Shown one piece after another: positions 45,700 through 54,962 of a stretch of DNA of 64,000 nucleotides. Location: assembly GCA_044361535.1 (NCBI GenBank), contig JBIKIQ010000003.1:186001-250000 (forward strand). Direction: 5' to 3'. This DNA is from UBA952 sp044361535. GTDB lineage: Bacteria; Bacteroidota; Bacteroidia; Flavobacteriales_D; Crocinitomicaceae. The position numbers were made by a program, and so were the translations under genes. The notes beneath the pieces are model-generated. The model saw nothing but the letters and a program-made list of their open reading frames with translations, made no database searches and was not told the DNA's origin. Each line of letters opens with the position of its first letter. The stretch's first letter is position 1.

Positions 45700-48215
45700 T
45701 TTTTTGCTATATTCTTTTTTTCTGATTGAAATTCAATAAAATAAACTCCACTAGGTAGATTATCAAAGTTTAATTTATATTCTTTTTTATTTTTAACCTC
45801 AACATTATAAACAGTCCGACCCTCAAGATTTGTCAATTTTAGTTTCCCGTTTAAAATATTGCTAAATGATTCAATATTAAGTATACCATCTGATGGATTC
45901 GGGTAAATATTTATATCATTAATATTTATTTCATTCAAACTAACATTAGTGTCCAAAAGTAAATTAGACGAGTCACAAGGAAAATCATACCTATCAATTA
46001 ATGTTGAGTCAAAAATATATATAGAAAACGCCATACTAGGTTCATTTATTAATGGGTTTAAAGGATACCAAAAATTAATGGTATCAATTTCATTGTTGAA
46101 TTCATCATTCAACTTATTTGTAAAATTGTAATAATAACCTTTTAATTTTATTTTATTATTTACGGAATCCAACATTGTTATGTATGCATATGGTTCCACA
46201 CCAAAAGTATCAACATCAATCATTTGTGCTACTTGTCCTGTATTTCCAACATATCCAAGATAATACGAGGTATCAGTAGTTAAAATTACTGAATTTGTTT
46301 GTGAGAAACGAACCCAAGCATCAATTAGCTGAGTGCTGGGCAAAATATAATTTGAAAAATCATAAGTCAACTCGTAAGCATATCTTACTGCTTTATAATT
46401 ATTTTTCAAAGCTGGAATGAAACTTTGACCTATTGGACCATTAAAGTCTGCATACAAAGGATTATTAACAAAGAAATGTATAGTGTCTTTTTTAATTAAT
46501 TCAATATTGATAAGTGTATTTTCAGGGTGAACGATTTGAAACCTTGGATATTCTATCATTTGAAGTGCTTTTTCTGCATTTAATAAACCCCAACCAGTAG
46601 AATCGTCGTAATTTACTGATCCAAGATCTGTTGCTGACTTTTGAATAATATATTCAACATCGGCAGGATCAAGATTAATGTTTGAATAACAAGGCTTATT
46701 GTATTTACTTAAAAGCAAACTTGCCACGCCAGACACATGAGGAGCTGCAGCAGATGAGCCATTGAAATTTCTATACGGTAAACCAGAATAAACATGAGTA
46801 GATTTTGTTGTGTAAACTGTTGATTTTGTTCCGGGAGCAATTACATCAACAGATCGTCCTATGTATGAGACATAACCATTTGCAATTAATTCATTAGCAT
46901 CAATAAAATTACCATTAATGTCGCTTGAACCTACCGAAATTATCCAAGAATCATCGTAAATTGTAGGAACTTTTGGAAGACCAATTTCTGAAATTAACAT
47001 GTTAGTTCGATTTCCTCGTGAGACGACATTTGTGACACCATTTTTTAAAGAAAATAAGAAGGCTTCTCGACATAATTGACATTCGTTCGTTACTGGATTA
47101 TCAATATCATCAATAAAGATTGAATCACCGAGACCTGTTTCATTTGGACGATTAAAAGGAAAAACCCTCATATTGTAACTATGGTTTGCTATATGTATTC
47201 CAAAACCAGGATTTTGGGAACTATGGATTTCTGGATTATAATTTGGGTTGTTCGTTTCCCAATCATAATAAGTACCGACCCTGCGAGAAGCATCGATTAA
47301 TCCTACGCCAACTCCCATTCTTGAATAAGTCCCCATACTATCGGTAAGTTTAAAATCTAGAAGGCTAACTCCAGATGTATCTGATCCATCACCACCAGCA
47401 ATTCCTGCTATACCAAGATTATTATTTCTTTTAGCTGCTATAATTCCAGAAACTGAAGTACCATGACCTAGTTTGTCATATCCAAAACTATAATTGATAA
47501 ATCCTGTATTTTCATAACAAGCAGACCCAGTTAATACTTGAAGATCCTCATGATTTGAATCGATGCCAGAATCAAAAACTCCAACTTTGATGAATCTTTT
47601 ACCTGTTTCAATATCCCAAGCTTCCTCTGTCTTAATATCTGCATACGGAATAGAGTCGTTTTTTAATCCTTTTTGAAAATCATAAAAATTATCATTTGGG
47701 ACTGAATCAAATTCTATTTCAAAGAATTGATGAGAATATACAATAAGAGGATAAGAATTATCAAGAATTGAATAGTATTTATACATATTCTTTTTATCAT
47801 TAAAATAAAACGTAAATGTCGCCCAAAAAGGGGGGATTGTAACCCTTTGACCTTGTCTGCCGATCGAAATTGTATCATTTGTATTTAAGGATAAAAAAAG
47901 TTTTTCTATTTTTATTTTGTCTAAATGACAATTATATTTTTTATTGATAGAATCAATAACTAACCTACCTGATAAGTTACAAAAATCTAAAAAATTGCCA
48001 CTAATAATATTTTTATTATTTATAATATTAGTATCCAAAAATTTTGGATTCAAGCGTACTACCAAAGCATTTCTTAATTCTTGTTGCGCGGAAATATTTG
48101 AAAATATCAACGTAAAAAAAACAATTAGGCTCAAGGTTACTTTTGATTTCTTCAAAGAATAATTTTTACGTAATTTGCCTAAAACGGAGAGTACATGTGT
48201 TGTTAATTTAGCCAT
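45684..48215 (-). CDS. T9SS-secreted subtilisin-like serine protease (copy 2)
   Basis: 843 aa. A basic 25-residue stretch precedes the signal segment (VTLSLIVFFTLIFSNISAQ), so a later start is possible though no nearer ATG fits better. N-terminal region with TIPPFWATFT as in copy 1, S8 triad D215 (VGVFDSGID), H251 (LGHGTSVSG), S488 (FNGSSAAAPHVSG), the conserved CQLC/LFSLKNGV-NVVSRGN block and a type A sorting domain (INIYPNPSDGILNI). It lacks the Gly-Asn insertion of copy 1. Confidence 0.87.
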   Translation of the reverse strand: MAKLTTHVLSVLGKLRKNYSLKKSKVTLSLIVFFTLIFSNISAQQELRNALVVRLNPKFLDTNIINNKNIISGNFLDFCNLSGRLVIDSINKKYNCHLDKIKIEKLFLSLNTNDTISIGRQGQRVTIPPFWATFTFYFNDKKNMYKYYSILDNSYPLIVYSHQFFEIEFDSVPNDNFYDFQKGLKNDSIPYADIKTEEAWDIETGKRFIKVGVFDSGIDSNHEDLQVLTGSACYENTGFINYSFGYDKLGHGTSVSGIIAAKRNNNLGIAGIAGGDGSDTSGVSLLDFKLTDSMGTYSRMGVGVGLIDASRRVGTYYDWETNNPNYNPEIHSSQNPGFGIHIANHSYNMRVFPFNRPNETGLGDSIFIDDIDNPVTNECQLCREAFLFSLKNGVTNVVSRGNRTNMLISEIGLPKVPTIYDDSWIISVGSSDINGNFIDANELIANGYVSYIGRSVDVIAPGTKSTVYTTKSTHVYSGLPYRNFNGSSAAAPHVSGVASLLLSKYNKPCYSNINLDPADVEYIIQKSATDLGSVNYDDSTGWGLLNAEKALQMIEYPRFQIVHPENTLINIELIKKDTIHFFVNNPLYADFNGPIGQSFIPALKNNYKAVRYAYELTYDFSNYILPSTQLIDAWVRFSQTNSVILTTDTSYYLGYVGNTGQVAQMIDVDTFGVEPYAYITMLDSVNNKIKLKGYYYNFTNKLNDEFNNEIDTINFWYPLNPLINEPSMAFSIYIFDSTLIDRYDFPCDSSNLLLDTNVSLNEININDINIYPNPSDGILNIESFSNILNGKLKLTNLEGRTVYNVEVKNKKEYKLNFDNLPSGVYFIEFQSEKKNIAKKWIKL

Positions 48216-48433
48216 AATTTTTTATCATTTTAACTATCTGGAAAAGATTACATTTTGAAACATAATGATTTAGATTTTCTTGATTATGTTACGGCTAAAT
48301 TAACTTTATTAAACGGGCTTAAAAACCTTTAAAATATTACCTTAAACCGCTAAAAATTATATTAAACAACTCTCTTTGTTTTTATTTATAAGGGATCTGG
48401 AATTTTATATAATATTTTGTCTTTCGGAAAATA

Positions 48434-48745
48434 TGGGGGTATACCCCTAGAAGAATGGGGGTTTTTTCCTGGTTGAAAACTGTGAAAAATGGTGATATTT
48501 AATGGGTTATTAGGTAAAAAAGGTTGTGATTTTTTGGAAAAAAAGGGGGAGATGGCACCTCGGCAAGCTCGGTGCAGGGAATTGGGAGTTGGCACCTCGG
48601 CAAGCTCGGTGGGAGGAGTAGATTTGGGAATGGACACCTCGGCAAGCTCGGTGTACTGAAAATACACGTCGACATGCTTCGACTTACTTCGACCTACTTC
48701 GACTCCGCTCGGTACTAGACGCTCGGTGCAAGATGCTCGGTTGGA
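48434..48745. repeat. Boundary repeat R1
   Basis: Starts with a GGGGTATACCCC palindrome. The first ~190 bases are nearly identical to R2 at 51654. It then carries several copies of CACCTCGGCAAGCTCGGTG and CTTCGACTTACTTCGAC-type motifs. Frames here are open but repetitive; not coding. 48216-48433 and 48746-48889 hold nothing I recognise. Confidence 0.8.
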
Positions 48746-48889
48746 GAGTCTTGCTTCAGATCTGCTCAGCATAAGAGGATCACTTAAATGAACGGAGAGG
48801 TTATGGGAAAAAGAAAAGCGTTGGCAAACTTTCCAATTTTGCACCCAATTTAAAATTCGTTTATTTTAAAAAAGAGAAAAATTAAAATT

Positions 48890-49186
48890 TTAATTAAAAA
48901 CAAAATTTTTAGAAATGCAGTAATTATAACTTAATGGAAAAAATTCAAATTTGTTCGGTAAACTTAAATGTAAACATTCTTTTGGCTTAATTCTTATATT
49001 ATAATTGTTGGTATCAGAAGGATCAGAGAATTTTGAAGTGTTTTCAGGCCATGTTTTATAATCAATACAACAAAAATTATTAAGAAGTATTCTTCCACTA
49101 AGATCGAGAAGCTCAGGAGGAGAAATGGCGAAAGGCGAGAGGATTAAAGTGATGGGTAAGTTTGTTTTGCTCTTTGTATTACCCAT
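48890..49186 (-). pseudogene. Possible decayed gene fragment
   Basis: A 98-codon frame (ELLDLSGRILLNNFCCIDY...FEFFPLSYNYC) without an identifiable family. It begins within the 45-bp repeat shared with the RHS end, so its apparent start is not a natural one. Could equally be chance. Confidence 0.2.
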
Positions 49187-49222
49187 GTTTTCATGTTTTT
49201 CTTAAGCTGTGAAGTGCATTAT
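49178..49222. repeat. 45-bp repeat shared with the RHS 3' end
   Basis: See 42676-42722. Here it lies 10 bases past the 3' end of the secreted propeller-like gene. Confidence 0.6.
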
Positions 49223-49231
49223 GAAGCCAAC

Positions 49232-50428
49232 TTATTCTACACTTAATTTTATTTCATTTAAATAAAGAAAAATTTCTGATGGATTTAGTTTAGTAGACCA
49301 AAATAATTTTGATTTTAAATTAAGGTTTTGTGATGCAACAACCCCGTCATATAAGGATTCCCCGTCATATAAAATGTTTCCTGAACCATCACTAATAATT
49401 AAATATTCCTTTTTTTCTGAAAGAATTTTTACTTGATTGATTTGTTTTTCCGAAGGTTTATTGCAAACTTTCGATTTGTTTTCATTCGGGTTAATTAAAG
49501 TAATGTTGGATTTTGTAGTATCTAATGCTGCATCAACATATTTACGACAATATAAGTTTTCACTAATTTGATCGGTATTGTAATAACTATAGCTTTGTAT
49601 TAAAGCTGAATAATATTCGCTGGCATTAGGTACTTTTTTTGATTGAGGTATTTCATCTATGGTTTTTGTTATGTTAGAACCTACAAGATTTAAATATTTG
49701 GAATGTTCCCGATTAACATAAATACAAATGTTTGGACTTAATTGCTGAGAAATAATTAAGTTGGAATTTAAATCTAAATTAAACCAATATTTATTGGCAA
49801 AATTATACTCAGAATCCCAATAAATTTTGTCGTAAGAACCAATTTTATCGATTAATTTACCCTCTGAATTGAATTTACCGACAAGGCCTTCTCTGGTATA
49901 ATATTTTTTTGTTTTCCGTATTTTAGGATGGTTAGGATATGAATGTTTCTTTTCGATTGGTAAATAAAAACTTCTTGAGGAGGTGTCGTATTCAAAATTT
50001 GTATTTAAATAACCAAGTTCTAGTCCTGTATTGTATAATTTAAATTTTAATTGTTTTATATATGAACCATCCCATTTGTGAAATGTAACTATACTTTTTT
50101 CTCTGTTAAAACACAATATTTCATCTTTTGTAATAAACAAATTATAAGCTTCGATTGAATGTTTTTTATTTTCAACTTTCAATTCAATTTCAACCTTACT
50201 TTTTGTTTGTAAATCATATTTAATGATTTTATTAGTTCTTATACCAAAAATAAAAAGAGTGTTGTCCAAGATTCTAATGCCGTAGCCATAATTAAATACA
50301 CCTGGTTCAGCTAAATCATTAAGTTTTAAATTTGTAGTATAAATTGGAATTATACCAATTGATGACTGTGATAATGATATCTTAATTAAAGTTTGAAATA
50401 AGAAGAGAATTAAAATATTTTTTATCAT
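49232..50428 (-). CDS. Secreted six-bladed propeller-like protein (DUF4221-like)
   Basis: 398 aa with an N-terminal signal (NILILFLFQTLIKISLS). Blade-like pattern (YGIRILDNTLFIFGI, FITKDEILCFNREKSIV, FNSEGKLIDKIGSYDKIYW, LDLNSNLIISQQLSP) reminiscent of the DUF4221 family of Bacteroidota. No lipobox and no T9SS sorting domain. It starts nine bases after the Cys-rich secreted protein gene, so they form a pair. Confidence 0.55.
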   Translation of the reverse strand: MIKNILILFLFQTLIKISLSQSSIGIIPIYTTNLKLNDLAEPGVFNYGYGIRILDNTLFIFGIRTNKIIKYDLQTKSKVEIELKVENKKHSIEAYNLFITKDEILCFNREKSIVTFHKWDGSYIKQLKFKLYNTGLELGYLNTNFEYDTSSRSFYLPIEKKHSYPNHPKIRKTKKYYTREGLVGKFNSEGKLIDKIGSYDKIYWDSEYNFANKYWFNLDLNSNLIISQQLSPNICIYVNREHSKYLNLVGSNITKTIDEIPQSKKVPNASEYYSALIQSYSYYNTDQISENLYCRKYVDAALDTTKSNITLINPNENKSKVCNKPSEKQINQVKILSEKKEYLIISDGSGNILYDGESLYDGVVASQNLNLKSKLFWSTKLNPSEIFLYLNEIKLSVE

Positions 50429-50437
50429 TTTTTTAAA

Positions 50438-51433
50438 TTAACATCCTGGGCATGTAACATTAGGACATTCTCCACGAAAATTTGCCCTCCCACATTCAGT
50501 ACACTCACCTTTTTTTGAGCAGATACCTTTAGATGAGATACCTCCGTTAGGTAAAATTGAGTCGCGAGTGCAAAAACATCTTTGCCAAGGAAGAGCAGGA
50601 TAAAAGTCTAGATCTGAATTATCTGATAAACTTAAAATCCAAACAGGAGAATTTTTTGCATCTTGTTCACTTATTTTGACTTGTTGAATTTTATTTAAAA
50701 GACTGTCATTATAAACCAAACCATCTAGTTTAGAGGAATTTGCATTGCCATTTATTGATGATGAAATTTTTACTTCATTCAAAAAAATCACTTCGTCAGA
50801 AAAAGGCACAAATATAAAAATATTATAGATTTCATTTGAAACAATTATTTGAGACCAATTTTTCGTTAATTTTTCAATATCTGAAATAGATCCACCATGA
50901 TTAATGAGTGAATTTTTAAGCAGAGTGAGTAAATCAACACCAATTTGGTCTAATTTAAATTTAAGTTGACTCAAATATATTTTTTCATTATAGTTTTTAT
51001 TTAAAACAATTTCATTAATTATGAGTTTTACTTCACTGTTGAAACTGAGATCTAGAAGAGAAAGCTTTAAAACAGTAAATAATTCGTTAATTATATTAGC
51101 GTCTTGAACGGGAAAAACTAAATTTTCTTTATCGAAAACCGAGTTGCACCTTTTGTTTGCATAGACTGCTTCTGGCAAGTTAGGTTTTAATATTTCAACT
51201 GTGGAGTTGTTATTTGAAAATTTAATTTGAATTGATTCGTTTGGTATGAAAGCACTTTTAGAGTGAGGTGAGGTCTTTCTTTCACAGCCTGTATATTCAT
51301 CATAAATCGTTGTAATTTCCTTCGAGCCAAACTCAAATGAACCAATGACACGCGCATTGTGTATATCTTCAATTTGGGCAAAATTTAAAAATGGGCAGCA
51401 CATAGCAGCGAATAATACTCTAATTTTTTTCAT
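50438..51433 (-). CDS. Secreted protein with Cys-rich C-terminus
   Basis: 331 aa. Signal peptide (MKKIRVLFAAMCCPFLNFAQ). Mixed alpha/beta body of unknown family. The last 50 residues hold about nine Cys (RCFCTRD, GICSKKGECTECGR, GECPNVTCPGC), which suggests a disulfide knot or metal site. No sorting domain. Together with the propeller-like partner it lies between boundary repeats R1 and R2, so it is probably one cargo cassette. Confidence 0.55.
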   Translation of the reverse strand: MKKIRVLFAAMCCPFLNFAQIEDIHNARVIGSFEFGSKEITTIYDEYTGCERKTSPHSKSAFIPNESIQIKFSNNNSTVEILKPNLPEAVYANKRCNSVFDKENLVFPVQDANIINELFTVLKLSLLDLSFNSEVKLIINEIVLNKNYNEKIYLSQLKFKLDQIGVDLLTLLKNSLINHGGSISDIEKLTKNWSQIIVSNEIYNIFIFVPFSDEVIFLNEVKISSSINGNANSSKLDGLVYNDSLLNKIQQVKISEQDAKNSPVWILSLSDNSDLDFYPALPWQRCFCTRDSILPNGGISSKGICSKKGECTECGRANFRGECPNVTCPGC

Positions 51434-51653
51434 TTTATGTTTTGTTTTAATAAGATTAAATTTCGAGTTTTCGGACCAAATTGAATTAAATAAATAATTT
51501 CATTATTGATCTTTCAATATCTGAAAACAAAATTATTAAGAATAATATGGTGATTATTTTCATGAAAAAATTACATTAAAAGCTTAAAAGTGGTGAAAAG
51601 CTCAATTGATATAGATTTTGAGTTGTCTTAGATAGTTTTATAAAATTGATATT

Positions 51654-51925
51654 TAGGGGTATACCCCTAGAAGAATGGGGGTTTTTTCCTGGTTGAAAAC
51701 TGTGAAAAATGGTGATATTTAATGGGTTATTAGGTAAAAAAGGTTATGATTTTTTGGAAATAAAGGGGGAGATGGCACCTCGGCAAGCTCGGTACAGGGA
51801 ATTGGGAGTTGACACCTCGGCTTCGCTCGGTGTACTGAAAATACACGTCAACATGCTTCGACTTACTTCGACCTACTTCGACTCCGCTCAGTACTAGACG
51901 CTCAGTACTAGACGCTCGGTGGGAG
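51654..51925. repeat. Boundary repeat R2
   Basis: Near-identical to the first part of R1 (only a few substitutions over ~190 bases), then CTCGGTGTACTG, CTTCGACTTACTTCGAC and GTACTAGACGCTC motifs in the same order. Gene-free. 51434-51653 is AT-rich with no gene. Confidence 0.8.
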
Positions 51926-51988
51926 GATTATGGATTAGAATTATTTCCTGAAGAGGTAGGTAGAATGTGATTGGGTAACGCTTTTTAT

Positions 51989-52660
51989 TTAATCCTTAAA
52001 CCCAATTAATTTGTGTTTCATGGCATAGATGGCGATGCCGACCATGTTTCGGGCTTTGATTTTGGTTAGAATTTTGTCTCGGTGGGATTCGATGGTTTTT
52101 TTCGATACACATAGAAAATCTGCTATCTCTTGACTTGTTTTTTCTTGACAGATGAGTTGTACGATTTTAATTTCTTGATCGGATAAATTTGTGGTATTGA
52201 AATTAGGTGTGAGTACTTTGTTGTTTACAAAATCTTTGATTTTTTGCAAAGACACTCTTTCAGTTAAGTAAAAACCAATATCTGCAACTTGTTCAATGGC
52301 CGAAACAATTTCATCAAACTCTTGTGCTTTTAAAAGATATCCGCGTCCGCCACTTTTTATAAATCGGTCGATAAAAGCTTCATTGTCGTAAGAGCTTAAA
52401 CCGATGATCTTTAGGTTTTTGTATTTTCTGACGAGTATTTCTGTGGCCTCCCATCCATCCATGTTGGGCATTTGAATGTCCATTAAGACCACGTCCACCT
52501 TGATTTTATTTTTATTTTCCTTGAACCAATTGATTACTTCAATTCCATCATGGGCTTTGCAAACCACATTGATTTGAGGATGTAGTTCAAATAATCTCAA
52601 CAAACCTTGTATGATGATTTCTTGATCATCTACAATTACAACGTTAATTACTGATTTCAT
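51989..52660 (-). CDS. LuxR-family response regulator
   Basis: 223 aa. Receiver domain with phospho-acceptor D61 (VVLMDIQMP), K in LLKAQEF, then a LuxR HTH (LSDQEIKIVQLICQEKTSQEIADFL...KTIESHRDKI). Activates or represses transcription after phosphorylation by the kinase encoded upstream, whose gene overlaps by 17 bases. Confidence 0.92.
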   Translation of the reverse strand: MKSVINVVIVDDQEIIIQGLLRLFELHPQINVVCKAHDGIEVINWFKENKNKIKVDVVLMDIQMPNMDGWEATEILVRKYKNLKIIGLSSYDNEAFIDRFIKSGGRGYLLKAQEFDEIVSAIEQVADIGFYLTERVSLQKIKDFVNNKVLTPNFNTTNLSDQEIKIVQLICQEKTSQEIADFLCVSKKTIESHRDKILTKIKARNMVGIAIYAMKHKLIGFKD

Positions 52661-53462
52661 CTATCGGAATTTTAATATTGATTTCTGCCTTGTCTGTTTT
52701 AGTTACTTCGTAGTTGATGGTTGCGTTGAGGTTGTTTATTCTTGATTGAATGCTTTTTAGTCCATTGCCTTTGGCATGACGCAGGAGTCTTTGCACTTGC
52801 GAATTGTTTATTCCTAAACCGAAGTATTCAAAATTTATTTTGAGGTAATCGCATTCTATTCGAATATCCAGATTGAGCTTATCCGTATGTCCATGTTTTA
52901 AAACATTATTGATTGTTTCTTTGATGATTCTATATATGTTCAGTTCCGATTCGACCGGGAACCTTATTCCATTGAAATCACTATGGTAATCTATGTACAT
53001 TTTTCCGGTAGCATTAATAGTTTTAATTAATTCTATGAGTGCGGGATGAATTCCCATTTTGACCAATGTTGGTGGAGAAATGCGGTTTGATATGTTGCGG
53101 ATGGTTTCAGCGGTTTTTTCGATTAATACAGAGGTGTCTGTGAGCAAACTGAATAGTGATTCAGGATTGTCAACTCTCCCTTTGGCGTTGAGGATATTTA
53201 ATTTGAGTACGGAAACCAGTGCTCCGATTTCATCGTGGAGATCCATGGCGATTTGGGCACGCTCTTGTTGTTCAGCCTTTAGAGATGCTTCGTTAATTCG
53301 CCTCTCGAAATTAATTTCAGCGATGCGCAATGCTTCTTGTTCGCGCTCTATGCGTTTTTTGAAGGAAATGAATAGGGCGTAAAACCCTACTGATATAAGC
53401 CCAATAAAAAATGAGCAAATTAATATTACTTCAGCTATTGATATGTTTTGGGGAGTTTCCAA
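52644..53462 (-). CDS. HisKA_3-type sensor histidine kinase
   Basis: 272 aa, start TTG at 53462 with no ATG nearby. One transmembrane helix (EVILICSFFIGLISVGFYALF), a short coiled coil, H-box MDLHDEIGAL with phospho-His H76, N-box ETINNVLKH and G-box GNGLKSIQSRI. The glycine D-box is altered (YFGLGINNS in place of DNGxG), still ATPase-like. There is no extracellular sensor domain, so sensing probably comes from the membrane protein encoded just upstream (28-base overlap). Confidence 0.88.
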   Translation of the reverse strand: METPQNISIAEVILICSFFIGLISVGFYALFISFKKRIEREQEALRIAEINFERRINEASLKAEQQERAQIAMDLHDEIGALVSVLKLNILNAKGRVDNPESLFSLLTDTSVLIEKTAETIRNISNRISPPTLVKMGIHPALIELIKTINATGKMYIDYHSDFNGIRFPVESELNIYRIIKETINNVLKHGHTDKLNLDIRIECDYLKINFEYFGLGINNSQVQRLLRHAKGNGLKSIQSRINNLNATINYEVTKTDKAEINIKIPIDEISN

Positions 53463-54037
53463 AATGCGTATGTAAAAAGTAATTTAGTTGCGCTTTCAAT
53501 GATATTGTGGATCTCCCAGATATTTGTTGAGATGAGATTCACGAATAACCCTAAAAAGATAAGTGAGAACGAATAATAGAAAAGCAAAGTAACATTAATA
53601 ACATTTATTGATTTTACAAAATTAATTTTCGAATAATTCTTTGTTTCATAAATAAAATAAATTATACAAGATGTAATAACTAAAAAGTTCATAAGGTAAA
53701 GAGTATAATTTATCTTGGCGTAAAAAAAGTTTTCTACTATAAAAACACTTGAGAACAAAATCGAGAATATTAATGGTAATTTAAGCTTAGAACCATTGAC
53801 TTTATAAAAATAATGCATTAAACATAAAAATGAAGTTATCGCATAAAACTTAAACACCCATAAATTATGAACTTTTAAATTTTTAAGAATTATAATTATT
53901 GTTGTTGAAAACAATGAGAATATTAAAAAATATAAAAATGATGAAATGAATTTCTTTTTTGAGTAAAATAAATAAACTATTGGCAAGAGACCTGCCAATA
54001 GTTGAAACGACAATGTAGCGTATCTCAATGATGACAA
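53435..54037 (-). CDS. Six-helix membrane protein of the two-component module
   Basis: 200 aa, start TTG at 54037 directly after the stop of the 98-aa gene. About six hydrophobic helices, few charged residues in loops, no enzymatic motif. Its coding end overlaps the kinase gene. Likely the sensor or anchor for the short kinase. No family name can be given. Confidence 0.65.
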   Translation of the reverse strand: MSSLRYATLSFQLLAGLLPIVYLFYSKKKFISSFLYFLIFSLFSTTIIIILKNLKVHNLWVFKFYAITSFLCLMHYFYKVNGSKLKLPLIFSILFSSVFIVENFFYAKINYTLYLMNFLVITSCIIYFIYETKNYSKINFVKSINVINVTLLFYYSFSLIFLGLFVNLISTNIWEIHNIIESATKLLFTYAFWKLPKTYQ

Positions 54038-54038
54038 A

Positions 54039-54335
54039 TTATGAATTTAAAGGATTACTTATAGAACAATTTGGAGGACATGCATCTCCAAAATCATAAA
54101 TTTTACCATTGTATAAATCATTCCCATTTGCATCCACACCTACCAATACGTTTGTTAGTTTACCATTTGCATCGATTCCGTTGTAAATGCGAATTCCCAC
54201 ACACCCTTTTTGAGACATTATGTCACTGAAAACATTTGATGTGTAATAAACACCTTGTGTTACATTTGGATAGTTTCTTCTAAATGATCCGGTCATTTTA
54301 GAAGCATCTGTTAGGGTAATAATTGAACCAGCCAT
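54039..54335 (-). CDS. 98-aa cytosolic protein of the CPPNC type
   Basis: No signal or membrane helix. SIITLTDASKMTGSFRRNYPN, GCVGIRIYNGIDANGKLTNVLVGVDANGNDLYNG and a final GDACPPNCS. Similar short proteins with a conserved C-P-x-x-C end occur next to kinase genes in Bacteroidota in my recollection; the role is not known. CPPNC could bind a metal or be a redox switch. First gene of the four-gene signalling operon. Confidence 0.6.
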   Translation of the reverse strand: MAGSIITLTDASKMTGSFRRNYPNVTQGVYYTSNVFSDIMSQKGCVGIRIYNGIDANGKLTNVLVGVDANGNDLYNGKIYDFGDACPPNCSISNPLNS

Positions 54336-54459
54336 AATTTTAATTTTTAAAGTTAATAAATTGTTTGTTTCTCAAATTTACACTTTGTTTTGACGTGCAT
54401 TGAAGTGAATGAAAAACCATCAAAATCAACTTTTTGAAATCCAGTTTTTTATGTTTTTA

Positions 54460-54774
54460 AAATGGGTGTTTACCCTTATCAATATAGGGGTAAACCCCTA
54501 CATCAAATAAACCAAAAACTAAATGGAATACAAAGGTATTTTACATTTTTGAAAGAAGTAGTAGGGGTAAATACTGAAATTCATAGGGGTTTATATGGGA
54601 AAATGGGGGGGGGAGAGTGGGCTCCTCGACATGCTTGGTGTTGGGAATTGCGGATTGCGAATTACGAATTCACTAGGTGGCTGCCTTCGGCGGTGCGGAT
54701 TGCACCTCGACTTACTTCGACTTACTTCGACAAGCTCAGTACGAGACGCTCAGTACGAGACGCTCGGTGGAAGG
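54460..54774. repeat. Boundary repeat R3
   Basis: Begins with GGGTGTTTACCC and AGGGGTAAACCCCT palindromic strings. From 54655 on it matches R4 (56238-56330): TTGCGAATTACG, CTGCCTTCGGCGGTGCGG, CTTCGACAAGCTCAGTACG, GACGCTCGGTGG. The whole of 54336-54896 is without a gene. Confidence 0.75.
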
Positions 54775-54796
54775 AATTGGGAATTTAGAATTGAAT

Positions 54797-54962
54797 TGTT
54801 AAATGTATTTTTGGGGATATGTTAAATCTTTGGATTTTAAAGTTGAAATAAAAAAAGATAATGGAAGGCCTTAAAGTGTTGATAAATAACAGTTTTTTGT
54901 GGATAAATGTTAAATGATTACATTTGCATGTGTTAAATGTTGAATAATATACTTGTTAAATG
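54797..54962. repeat. Iteron-like array of TGTTAAATG, 23-bp period
   Basis: Copies at 54797, 54820 (last base changed), 54908, 54931 and 54954. Three copies have exactly 23-base spacing around the fic promoter, and the last one overlaps the fic start codon. The first two are also 23 apart. Same face of the helix at about two turns: an operator array, probably for autoregulation by the Fic protein's C-terminal winged helix. Confidence 0.6.
54897..54926 (+). promoter_or_regulatory. Consensus fic promoter
   Basis: TTG at 54897-54899, 19 bases, TACATTTG at 54919-54926, an exact match to the Bacteroidota consensus. The -7 element lies between iterons at 54908 and 54931, so binding to these would block RNA polymerase. 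Confidence 0.75.

Noticed and set aside
48386..48844. 152-codon frame in R1 and 62- to 108-codon frames in R2/R3
   Set aside because: They translate dispersed repeats (runs of LAEVxxP or ELRI-like strings) and are not shared as proteins.
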